Positions 14,015-21,616 of a stretch of DNA of 64,000 nt are shown in pieces. The stretch is from assembly GCA_023898685.1 (NCBI GenBank), contig CP060234.1, positions 1,364,001 through 1,428,000 on the forward strand. Direction: 5' to 3'. Position numbers and translations under genes: made by a program. The notes beneath the pieces were generated by a model, which saw only the letters and a program-made list of their open reading frames with translations, did not search any database and was not told the DNA's origin. This DNA comes from Phycisphaeraceae bacterium. Its GTDB lineage: Bacteria > Planctomycetota > Phycisphaerae > Phycisphaerales > UBA1924. Every line of letters begins with the position of its first letter. Position 1 is the first letter of the stretch.

Positions 14015-16741
14015 ATGCATCCCGATCGATTTACGACCATCGCCCAGCAGGCCCTCGCGACCGCCCAGGGGGACGCCTCGAGCCGGGGGAATCCCGAGGT
14101 CACGGGTCTGCACGTGCTCGCGGCCTTGCTCGCGGAGCGCGGCGGGCCCGTGTGGAGCGTTCTCGAGAAGACGGGCGCGAGGCCCGACCAGGTCGCGGGC
14201 GTGGTTTCCGGCGAACTCGATCGGCTGCCCAAGACGAGCAGCGGCGCGGGCAGCGGGGGTCGGGCGCTGCTCGAGGTGATGACGAAAGCCGACGCCGAGG
14301 CGAAGAAGCTGGGCGACAGCTACGTCTCGAGCGAGCACCTGCTGCTGGCGCTCGCGGACGTGGGCGGCCCCGCGAAGGAGGTGCTGTCGACCTTCGGCGT
14401 CGGGCGGGGTGAGGTCTCGAAGGCGATCGAGCAGTTGCGGGCGGCGTCGGGTGTGTCGAACGTGACCGATCAGAACAGCGAAACACAGTACGAGGCGCTG
14501 AAGAAATACGCGATCGATCTGACCGAGAAGGCCCAGCAGGGCAAGCTCGATCCGGTGATCGGACGCGACGAGGAGATCCGGCGGTGCATGCAGGTGCTAG
14601 CGCGCCGGACGAAGAACAACCCGGTGCTCATCGGCGAGCCAGGCGTGGGCAAGACGGCGATCGCCGAGGGGCTGGCGCAGCGCGTCGTTGACGGCGACTG
14701 CCCCGAGGGGATGAAGGACGCCAGGATCATGGCGCTCGACGTGGGGCAGCTGCTCGCGGGCGCGAAGTTCCGGGGCGAGTTCGAGGAGCGGCTCAAGGCG
14801 GTGCTGCGCGAGGTCGCGGCGGGCGAGGGGCGGATCATCCTGTTCATCGACGAGCTGCACACGATCGTCGGCGCGGGGCAGGCGGAGGGCGCGGTGTCCG
14901 CCGGCAACCTGCTCAAGCCGGCGCTGGCTCGCGGCGAGCTGCGCGCCATCGGCGCGACGACGCTCGACGAGTACCGCAAGCACATCGAGAAGGACGCGGC
15001 GTTTGAGCGGCGATTCCAGCCGGTATACGTCGATCAGCCGAGCGTGGAGGACACCATCGCGATCCTTCGCGGCCTCAAGGGGCGCTACGAGGCGCACCAC
15101 GGCGTGCGGATCCTCGACTCGGCGCTGGTGGCGGCGGCGACGCTGAGCCACCGGTACATCGCCGACCGGTTCCTGCCCGACAAGGCGATCGATCTTGTCG
15201 ATGAGTCGGCGTCGCGGCTGCGGATCGAGATCGACTCGATGCCGACGGAGCTGGACGAGCTGCGGCGGCGGATCATGCAGCTGGAGATCGAGCGCGAGGC
15301 ATTGCGGATTGGGGAGGAGACGGAGGAAGGCACGAAGGCACGGAGGCACGAAGGCACGGAGGGGGAGGACAAGGAACTCGCTCGGATCGAGCGGGAACTG
15401 GAAGAGCTGCAGGAGAAGAACCGGGCGCTGACAGCGCGGTGGGACGCCGAGAAGGCGGAGCTCGAGGAGGTCAAGACGCTCAAGAACGAGCTCGACTCGA
15501 AGCGGACCGAACTCGAGCAGGCGCAGCGCCGGGGTGATCTCGAGACGGCGGCGAAGATCCAGTACGGCGATATCCGCGAGATCGAGAAGCGGATCGAGCG
15601 CGCGGAGGCGGCGATCGGTGCGCGCCAGGCCGCGGGCGATGCGTTGGTGAAGGAGGAGGTCGACGCGGAGCAGATCGCGGAGATCGTGGCGCGGTGGACG
15701 GGGATCCCCGTCTCTCGCCTTGTGCAGACCGAGCGCGAGAAGCTCCAGACGATGGAGGACCACCTGCGCGAGCGGGTGGTGGGGCAGGACGATGCGCTGC
15801 GGGCGGTGGCCGACGCGGTGCGCCGGAACCGGGCGGGCCTGGGCGATCCGGACCGGCCGGTGGGCTCGTTCCTGTTCCTGGGGCCGACGGGCGTGGGCAA
15901 GACCGAGACGTGCAAGGCACTCGCCCGGTTCCTCTTCGACACCGAGGACGCGGTCGTCCGCATCGACATGTCGGAGTACATGGAGAAGCACGCGGTGTCG
16001 AGGCTGGTGGGCGCACCTCCCGGCTACGTGGGCTATGAAGAGGGCGGGGCGCTCACCGAGGCGGTGCGGCGTCGGCCCTACTCGGTGCTGCTGCTCGACG
16101 AGGTCGAGAAGGCGCACCCGGACGTGTTCAACGTACTGCTCCAGCTGCTCGACGACGGACGCCTGACCGATGGGCAGGGGCGCACGGTCGACTTCAAGAA
16201 CACGATCGTGGTGATGACCAGCAACCTGGGCTCGGAGGACATCCAGCGGATGACCGAGCAGGGGGCCGAGGACTGGGAGATCGAGGCGGCGGTGCGCGAC
16301 CTGATCCGGCGGGGGGCCGGCGCCGACGTGTCGGGCAGGCCCACGATCGACCCGGAGACGGGCGAGGTGCGCGCGTCGATGAACGTCGGCACGCGGGGGC
16401 AGTTCTTCCGCCCCGAGCTGCTCAACCGGATCGACGAGATCGTGGTCTTCCACCAGCTCAAGCGCGAGCAGCTCGCGTCGATCGTGGAGATCCTGACCGA
16501 GCGCCTGCGCGACCGGCTCCGCGAGCGGGAGATCGGGCTCGAGCTGACCGACGGCGCGAAGGCGCAGCTCGCCGACGAGGGGTATGACCCGGCCTACGGG
16601 GCCAGGCCCCTGAAGCGGACGATCCAGCAGCGGATCGAGAACCCGCTGGCGAGCCGGATCCTCTCGGGCGAGTTCGGCCCGGGCGACACGATCCGGGTGG
16701 ACGCGAAGGGCAAGAGCTTCGTGTTCGAGAAGGCGGGTTGA
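14015..16741 (+). CDS. clpB: ATP-dependent disaggregase ClpB
   Basis: A 908-residue Hsp100 disaggregase that works with DnaK to dissolve protein aggregates. It has the N-domain, AAA1 with Walker A GEPGVGKT at residues 207-214, the coiled-coil middle domain characteristic of ClpB (IEREALRIGEE, then KELARIERELEEL), and AAA2 with GPTGVGKT at 623-630. It is longer than E. coli ClpB (857). One cause is a repeat-derived stretch at about residues 434-452 (EEGTKARRHEGTEGED) inserted in the middle domain. A second is an extra segment of about 30 residues in AAA2 before GQFFRPELLNRIDE. The start at 14015 has GGGAAGGA upstream. It is a single-gene unit with no CIRCE-like element visible. Confidence 0.96.
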   Translation: MHPDRFTTIAQQALATAQGDASSRGNPEVTGLHVLAALLAERGGPVWSVLEKTGARPDQVAGVVSGELDRLPKTSSGAGSGGRALLEVMTKADAEAKKLGDSYVSSEHLLLALADVGGPAKEVLSTFGVGRGEVSKAIEQLRAASGVSNVTDQNSETQYEALKKYAIDLTEKAQQGKLDPVIGRDEEIRRCMQVLARRTKNNPVLIGEPGVGKTAIAEGLAQRVVDGDCPEGMKDARIMALDVGQLLAGAKFRGEFEERLKAVLREVAAGEGRIILFIDELHTIVGAGQAEGAVSAGNLLKPALARGELRAIGATTLDEYRKHIEKDAAFERRFQPVYVDQPSVEDTIAILRGLKGRYEAHHGVRILDSALVAAATLSHRYIADRFLPDKAIDLVDESASRLRIEIDSMPTELDELRRRIMQLEIEREALRIGEETEEGTKARRHEGTEGEDKELARIERELEELQEKNRALTARWDAEKAELEEVKTLKNELDSKRTELEQAQRRGDLETAAKIQYGDIREIEKRIERAEAAIGARQAAGDALVKEEVDAEQIAEIVARWTGIPVSRLVQTEREKLQTMEDHLRERVVGQDDALRAVADAVRRNRAGLGDPDRPVGSFLFLGPTGVGKTETCKALARFLFDTEDAVVRIDMSEYMEKHAVSRLVGAPPGYVGYEEGGALTEAVRRRPYSVLLLDEVEKAHPDVFNVLLQLLDDGRLTDGQGRTVDFKNTIVVMTSNLGSEDIQRMTEQGAEDWEIEAAVRDLIRRGAGADVSGRPTIDPETGEVRASMNVGTRGQFFRPELLNRIDEIVVFHQLKREQLASIVEILTERLRDRLREREIGLELTDGAKAQLADEGYDPAYGARPLKRTIQQRIENPLASRILSGEFGPGDTIRVDAKGKSFVFEKAG
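15316..15367 (+). repeat. GGCACGGA-type repeat arm inside clpB
   Basis: About 50 bases built from AAGGCACGAAGGCACGGAGG-type units, read in frame as EGTKARRHEGTEGE. It lies at a loop-tolerant point of the ClpB middle domain. Only one arm is present, without the complementary arm found in two of the dnaE copies. Confidence 0.85.
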
Positions 16742-16802
16742 GCGGGCGGACGCGGTTGTGTCGCGCCGCGAACTTCGCACTCCGGCGTTGCGTAGGTTGG
16801 CC

Positions 16803-17843
16803 ATGACTTCACGCCCATCCCGGTGTCGGCCGCTCGGGCGGCTTGTGCGAGTCGCCGCGTGGCTCGGTGTGGCGGCCGGTCTGGCCGCGTGCGCGGCACC
16901 GATGCTGTGGACGGACGACGTGAGCGAACCTTCGCGAGTCGGCGCGGTCTGCGGCTTTGCGGTGTTGCTGACGGAGGTACTTTCCTATCACCTGGGGCTG
17001 GCGCTGTTCGTCGCGGCGGTCGCGGCGATGGTGTTCCGGCTGCGGCTCTCGGCGGCGGTGCTGGCGGGGCTGGGCCTGGTGCTCGCGGGGCCGGCCCTGC
17101 TGTCGTTCGCGCGTGCGGCGCCCGAGTTGCCTGTGGCGCCGGCATCCTGCTTCACGGTGCTGACGTGCAACACGCTGTTCATGCAGGCCGACCTCGATGT
17201 CGTCGAGTCAATCGTGCGTGAGGAGCGGCCCGACGTGGTGATCTTCCAGGAGGTGTGGGCGGACCGGGCGGAGGAGATCACGCGGCGGTTCGCGGCCGAC
17301 TATCCGAACTCAGTGGCGCCCAGCTCGTCGCGGTGGGGATGCGTGGTGCTCAGCCGCGCGCCGTTTGTGGGTGATGTCGGCGCGATCCCCGGTCCGTCGG
17401 TGTGGCCGATCGACCAGCCCACGGTGATCGTCGACTACGAGGGTCGGCGGGTGGAGGTGGTCGGGGTGCACCTGCCGTCGCCGATGCAACTGGAGCGATC
17501 GGCCGCGGCTCCGGCGATGGCGGTAGCGGTCGCCGAGTGGGTCGGCGCCCGGGGTGTGGGGCCCGGCGCTCCCGATGCGATCGTGCTCGCGGGTGATTTC
17601 AACGCGCCGATCACGACCGGCCGGATGGCCCCGCTGCGTGAGGCCGGGCTGGCCGAGGCGCAGGCGACGGCGGGACGGGGACGGGGCGCGACGTGGCCCG
17701 ATCGCACGCCGCTGCGGTTCTTCCCCGGCACCCGGCTGGATCAGATCGCTTTCACGGATGGGCTGCGTTGCGTCGAGTCGCGCGTGATGGGTTCGACCGG
17801 CTCGGACCATCGGCCCACGCTGGCTCGCTTTGTCTGGAAGTAG
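16803..17843 (+). CDS. Membrane-anchored endonuclease/exonuclease/phosphatase family protein
   Basis: A 346-residue protein with three hydrophobic helices in the first 110 residues (around VRVAAWLGVAAGLAACAA, LTEVLSYHLGLALFVAAVAA and AVLAGLGLVLAGPALL), followed by an EEP domain. Family motifs are LTCNTLF, RPDVVIFQEVW, GVHL, AGDFNAP and a terminal GSDHRP, giving the Asn, Glu, Asp and His residues of a metal-dependent phosphodiesterase or phosphatase. The catalytic domain is expected on the outer face of the membrane. The substrate is not known. A GTG at 16758 would add 15 residues and is less likely. Confidence 0.87.
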   Translation: MTSRPSRCRPLGRLVRVAAWLGVAAGLAACAAPMLWTDDVSEPSRVGAVCGFAVLLTEVLSYHLGLALFVAAVAAMVFRLRLSAAVLAGLGLVLAGPALLSFARAAPELPVAPASCFTVLTCNTLFMQADLDVVESIVREERPDVVIFQEVWADRAEEITRRFAADYPNSVAPSSSRWGCVVLSRAPFVGDVGAIPGPSVWPIDQPTVIVDYEGRRVEVVGVHLPSPMQLERSAAAPAMAVAVAEWVGARGVGPGAPDAIVLAGDFNAPITTGRMAPLREAGLAEAQATAGRGRGATWPDRTPLRFFPGTRLDQIAFTDGLRCVESRVMGSTGSDHRPTLARFVWK

Positions 17844-17900
17844 CCGGCGGGCGGCTCGGCGAGTCGATCATGCGAATGCGGGGAAGTTCATGGGCGACGG

Positions 17901-17955
17901 GCCTGAAGCGCAAGAGAAGGAGGTGGACCCGGAGTCCTTCGCTTGCGCTTCAGGC
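17901..17955. repeat. 55-bp palindrome with 21-base arms
   Basis: GCCTGAAGCGCAAG at 17901-17914 pairs with its exact complement at 17942-17955. The pairing continues inward through AGAAGGA and TCCTTCG, giving 21-base arms with one mismatch around a 13-base loop. It lies in the 150-bp convergent gap between the EEP gene and the DUF3365 gene and could double as a bidirectional transcription stop, but there is no T-run. Confidence 0.85.
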
Positions 17956-17993
17956 TCGTAAAAGAAGAGCTTCGAATTCAGCTGAGGCTCGTG

Positions 17994-18563
17994 TCAGTCT
18001 TGCTCAACCCACACATATCCGCGGATGTCGCCCGGCGCGAAGCCGCGGGCGTTGTCGTCGGGATAGGCCGCATCGAGGGCGACGCGGACGGGATCGGGGA
18101 TCTGCTCGGGCGAGCCGTGGCAGGTCACGCAGCGCGAGTCGAGCGTGATGGGCAGCAGGGCCCGGGCGCCGGTGGTGCTGGTGGGCAGGAAGATGGGTTC
18201 TGTCGGCTCGGCGTCAATCAGATCGGCGGCCCAAGCCGGGGGTGTGTTGGACGGGTTGCGGAGGCGAGCCGACGTCCGGCCCATGCGCACGCCGTGCTTT
18301 TCGGCGATGGATTGCGTCAGCGGGATGGCCTCGCGGGAGCAGACGCGGATCGCCTCGTCCGGGCTCTGGGTCATCGCCTCGGCGAGGCGGGCGCCCAGCG
18401 TCTGGACCAGATCGTCGCGGGCCGCGACGAGGGCTTCGCGCTGCTCCGGCGTGACGGCCCGCTTGGCTCCGGTCGAGGCCGGCTCGTGGTGGCCGCAACT
18501 GGCCAGCAGGGTTGCGACGCAGAGCATCAGGGATGCCCGGGCGGGTGAGTTCGGCATGTCCAT
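17994..18563 (-). CDS. DUF3365 (Tll0287-like) haem-binding lipoprotein
   Basis: A 189-residue lipoprotein with signal MDMPNSPARASLMLCVATLL and lipobox LASC (Cys23). The mature part begins with a long helix (EALVAARDDLVQTLGARLAE), includes VCSREAIPLTQSIAEKHGVR and RTSARLRNPSNTPPAW, and ends with a CVTCH c-type haem site followed by an acidic tail. This order matches the Tll0287-like fold used by haem-based sensors and secreted cytochromes. It would sit on the outer face of a membrane. No partner gene is adjacent, so whether it senses or transfers electrons is open. Confidence 0.87.
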   Translation of the reverse strand: MDMPNSPARASLMLCVATLLASCGHHEPASTGAKRAVTPEQREALVAARDDLVQTLGARLAEAMTQSPDEAIRVCSREAIPLTQSIAEKHGVRMGRTSARLRNPSNTPPAWAADLIDAEPTEPIFLPTSTTGARALLPITLDSRCVTCHGSPEQIPDPVRVALDAAYPDDNARGFAPGDIRGYVWVEQD

Positions 18564-19380
18564 GCCGCAACGGTATGGGCTCGGCGGCGGGAAGCCGCAC
18601 GATTCTCAGGAAGTCGCCCTAGATGCGGAACCGCCTTGGGGGCAGTCCGTATCGACAGGTGCCGTCGTCATGAGAGGGGGCGTTCAGCCCGGAAGGCGAC
18701 GGGCAGTTCTTGGTCCGCAAACCAGTCATGCGGGCGAGGTGGCACAGATCCGACGATGGGTGGGTAGGACACCCGGCGGAGGTCGAACGGAAGAGAAGAC
18801 GCCACTGCTCTCGGCGGAAGCCGTGGGTGTGGCCATGAGGTCCCGTTCTGGGACGTTGACAGGAAGCCCAAGGGGAACGTGCAGTTTGGGACGGCGTGAT
18901 GAGGTGTTCGGTCACGACGTTCGGACGATTGAGGTCGCCGCTCCGCCGATGTGGTGGCATGGTGGAGTGTGACCGGGCTCGGGTGTTCTCGCCCCGGACC
19001 CGGCGTCGGGCCGGCTGAAATGCCGGCGACCTTCCCGCGTTGCCCGAGAGGGTGGCGAGGTCCTTCGAGGATGGGAGGGGAGAGTTTCCGTCGCGCATCC
19101 GTTCAAGCGCGACGGAGGCAGGCCGTGTGTGTTCTCCGCTGCGGCCTGTCTTTCACGCCCCGCGGGCCGGGGATCGCTTGACCGGACGCCGTGATGTGCG
19201 GCATGGCGTCGGTCGCGTCCCCGCCCGCAGGGTCTATCCGAGCCCTTCTTTCCCCACGCCGGCCGGGCGCCTCTGAGAAGAGGTCGCCCGGTCTTGCTTT
19301 GGGGGTGTCTCCGGGCGCCCTTGCTGGCGCTGGGGCCTCCTTGCGAGAGATCCCGGGCGCGACCGGGTCTACGCTCGCCC
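18564..19380 (+). ncRNA. Candidate structured non-coding RNA region
   Basis: This 817-bp gap has no credible open frame. Its 3' part on the plus strand holds five consecutive hairpins: GCCGGC arms at 19010-19027, CCGTCGCGC with GCGCGACGG at 19088-19115, CAGGCCG with CGGCCTG at 19119-19148, GACGCC with GGCGTC at 19185-19210, and a 12-bp stem at 19263-19291 followed by TCTTGCTTT. The last has the form of a rho-independent terminator, yet no gene precedes it on this strand since clpB and the EEP gene (which ends at 17843). I looked for RNase P, tmRNA and SRP RNA signatures and found none. The 5' end is unknown; conserved housekeeping RNA is not claimed. Confidence 0.4.
19263..19300 (+). terminator. 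Rho-independent terminator
   Basis: CCGGGCG and CCTCT (19263-19274) pair with AGAGG and CGCCCGG (19279-19291) with a one-base bulge and a GAGA tetraloop, followed by TCTTGCTTT. It lies just upstream of the aminotransferase gene and would end whatever is transcribed from 18564-19262. Confidence 0.7.
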
Positions 19381-20283
19381 ATGCAGACCGTGTTCCTCAA
19401 CGGGGCGTTCGTCGAGCGAGATGATGCCGCCGTCTCGGCCTTTGACGCCGGTCTCCAGCACGGGGTGGGGCTCTTCGAGACGATGCTGGGTGTGCGGCGG
19501 GGCGGCGATTGTGAAGTGGTGGGGCTCGGGGCGCACGTGGAGCGGCTGAGCGAGTCGGCCCGGATGTTGCGGCTGAGCGAGGATCTGCACGCCGAGGGGC
19601 TGGGAAGTGCGATCGTGCAGACATTCGAGCGGAGCGGGATGGATCGGGCCCGGCTGCGGCTGACCGTGACGGGGGGCGACCTGAACCTGCTCGAGGCGGC
19701 GGGGCGGTCGAACTTTCGTCCGACGGTGCTGGTGGTGGCGCAGCCTGTGACCGACTACCCCGAGGCGATGTTCGAGCACGGCGTGCTCGCGACGATCGCG
19801 GACGCGCGGGCCAACCCGTTCGCGCCGACGGCGGGGCACAAGACGCTCGACTACTGGTGGCGGCTGCGCGAGTTGCAACAGGCGGCGGCGAAGGGCGCCG
19901 GCGAGTCGATCGTGCTCCAGGTGTCCAACCACGTCGCGGGCGGGTGCGTGAGCAATCTTCTGGCGGTGCACGGCGAGGCGTTGCTGACGCCGATCGCGCG
20001 GGGGGAGGAGCAGGCGGGCGCGATGCCGAGCCCCGTGCTGCCCGGTGTGACACGAGGCATGGTGGTGGGGTGGGCCGAGGAGATGGGGCTCGATGTGCGG
20101 CGGCAGATGATGACGGTGGACGATCTGCTCGATGCGGACGAGCTGATGCTCACCAACTCGAGCTGGGGTGTGCTGCCGGTGACGCGGGTGGAGGGGGCGA
20201 CGATCGGGGGCGGAGAGCCGGGGCCGGTGACGCGTCGGCTCGTCGAGCGGTGGGGAGCGTTGGTTGCGGGAGATTCCGCGTAG
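19381..20283 (+). CDS. Class IV (fold type IV) PLP-dependent aminotransferase or aminodeoxychorismate lyase
   Basis: A 300-residue fold type IV PLP enzyme. It opens with VFLNGAFVERDDAAVSAFDAG followed by LQHGVGLFETM, typical of the D-amino acid aminotransferase, BCAT and PabC group. The PLP lysine is most likely Lys154 in GHKTLDYW. Later blocks NHVAGGCVSNLLAV, PVLPGVTRGMV and LTNSSWGVLPVTRVEG are the cofactor-phosphate and substrate-face segments; the last is closest to PabC-type lyases. Distinguishing lyase from transaminase needs a tree. TACGCT at 19370-19375 ends five bases before the ATG, consistent with a leaderless message. No folate gene is adjacent. Confidence 0.86.
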   Translation: MQTVFLNGAFVERDDAAVSAFDAGLQHGVGLFETMLGVRRGGDCEVVGLGAHVERLSESARMLRLSEDLHAEGLGSAIVQTFERSGMDRARLRLTVTGGDLNLLEAAGRSNFRPTVLVVAQPVTDYPEAMFEHGVLATIADARANPFAPTAGHKTLDYWWRLRELQQAAAKGAGESIVLQVSNHVAGGCVSNLLAVHGEALLTPIARGEEQAGAMPSPVLPGVTRGMVVGWAEEMGLDVRRQMMTVDDLLDADELMLTNSSWGVLPVTRVEGATIGGGEPGPVTRRLVERWGALVAGDSA

Positions 20284-20363
20284 GGGCTCGGCTTGGCGGC
20301 TCCTCAGGTGCCGAGAAGCGATCGAAGCCCGACGCGCCCGTTGGGCGGGTCGGGGCACCGCGG

Positions 20364-20678
20364 TCATCGCCGTTGCTGATCATCCCGGCCGATGACGCGG
20401 ACGTTTTCACGGCCGGATTCTCGCCCGTGTCCCGCCCGCCAGGCCGCGATGCGGAACCAGATCGCGGCGTAGAGCGAGAGCAGCAGAAAGACCAGCGCCC
20501 CGACGATGAGCGCGGGGATAACCAGCAGGAGCACGACGACGGACAGCACCAACAGGGCGGCGACCGAGGCGGCCCGGGCGACCCAGCCCGGCTGGTTGAC
20601 GGCCCATGACACAACACGCCGGGACGTGCCCGGCGTGCTGTGCATGAATCGGAAAACCTGTTCACGCGGGTCGTTCAC
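20364..20678 (-). CDS. Small membrane protein
   Basis: A 104-residue protein starting with GTG. Residues 33-75 form one long or two short hydrophobic segments (VAALLVLSVVVLLLVIPALI, then VGALVFLLLSLYAAIWF) between a basic N-terminal part and an Arg-rich C-terminal tail. It resembles no family I can name. It lies between the convergent aminotransferase gene and a PEP-CTERM gene on the same strand. Its composition is membrane-like and not random, so it is probably real. Confidence 0.6.
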   Translation of the reverse strand: MNDPREQVFRFMHSTPGTSRRVVSWAVNQPGWVARAASVAALLVLSVVVLLLVIPALIVGALVFLLLSLYAAIWFRIAAWRAGHGRESGRENVRVIGRDDQQRR

Positions 20679-20699
20679 ACCCGCACGATAGCGCCCGGA

Positions 20700-21365
20700 T
20701 CAGGCCCGGCGGCGGCGCGAGCCGCAGAGCGGCAGGCCCACCATACTCAGCGCCAGCGCGCCCGGGGCGGGGACGGACTGTCCCATGAAGTCCTGGTAGG
20801 AGTCGTGGGCATAGGCGATGTAGCCCAGGCTGTCGACGCGGTTGAAGTTCAGGGCGCTCAACATGCTGGTGGCCTGCGTGAAGATCGTGCTGTTGCCCGA
20901 GGCGCGGAACGAACCGCTCGTGAAGTCGAACGACGCGTTGCCCGCGTTGGGGTCAAAGTCCTTCAGGATCTCCCAGACCGAGACCTGGAAGGCGGCGGCC
21001 ATGTCCTGGCTGGCGTTGGAGGCGAAGAGCGTCGCGCCGTAGGCGTCGGCCAGCTCTGCGATCGCCGCGGCCTTCTCCTGGGCGTAGGGGCGCTGGCTGA
21101 TCGCGTTGGCGATCTGGGTGCGCTCGAAGGTGCGCACGCCGGTCTGGGCGCCCTGGTCCGGGTTGATGCAATAGGTGTACAGCAGGTCGCCGTCGACCTT
21201 GTGCTTGACGCTGCCGGCGAAGACGTTGCCGACGTGCCCGCCGTCCGATTCGATGTAGACGCCGCGGCCCTGGCCGACGCCCTCGAAGTCGAACAACACG
21301 GGGCCGGCGAAGGCGGACCCGGCGGCGGCGAATACGACGATGGCGAACGTGGTGTGCTTGAACAT
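20700..21365 (-). CDS. Secreted PEP-CTERM-like protein with a thioester-domain-like core
   Basis: A 221-residue protein: signal peptide MFKHTTFAIVVFAAAGSAFA, an extracellular domain, then VPAPGALALSMVGLPLCG and SRRRRA, a PEP-CTERM-like sorting tail that an exosortase would process. In the core, YCINPDQG and the helix AAAFQVSVWEILKDFD are arranged like the Cys and Gln segments of thioester surface domains, which form an internal covalent bond able to attack targets. This likeness is by eye. AAGGAGAG lies before the ATG at 21365. It is divergent from dnaE across 251 bases. Confidence 0.75.
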   Translation of the reverse strand: MFKHTTFAIVVFAAAGSAFAGPVLFDFEGVGQGRGVYIESDGGHVGNVFAGSVKHKVDGDLLYTYCINPDQGAQTGVRTFERTQIANAISQRPYAQEKAAAIAELADAYGATLFASNASQDMAAAFQVSVWEILKDFDPNAGNASFDFTSGSFRASGNSTIFTQATSMLSALNFNRVDSLGYIAYAHDSYQDFMGQSVPAPGALALSMVGLPLCGSRRRRA

Positions 21366-21616
21366 CTCGGCTCTCCTTGTCTCCGTGGGATCAGTCACGT
21401 TGTCAGGAAGGTGCGATTCAGACAGCGGCGGGGCCACGCATTCGGGCGGTGAACACCCGGCACGGGACGGCCTGTGACGATCGGCGGGGTTGGGGTTCGC
21501 GGCGGCCGCGGCGGAGAGGGGTTCGCGGCGTTTCCGTGTCGGTGAGGTGGGATTTATCGGAGTTCGGTGCGCCTTGCCGTCCAGAGGTCGCGGGCCTTCT
21601 ACTACACTGCCGGTTG

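Noticed and set aside
18680..18715. An SRP RNA-like CCCGGAAGGC segment.
   Set aside because: The conserved asymmetric loop sequence and closing stems of the SRP Alu/S domain are not present.
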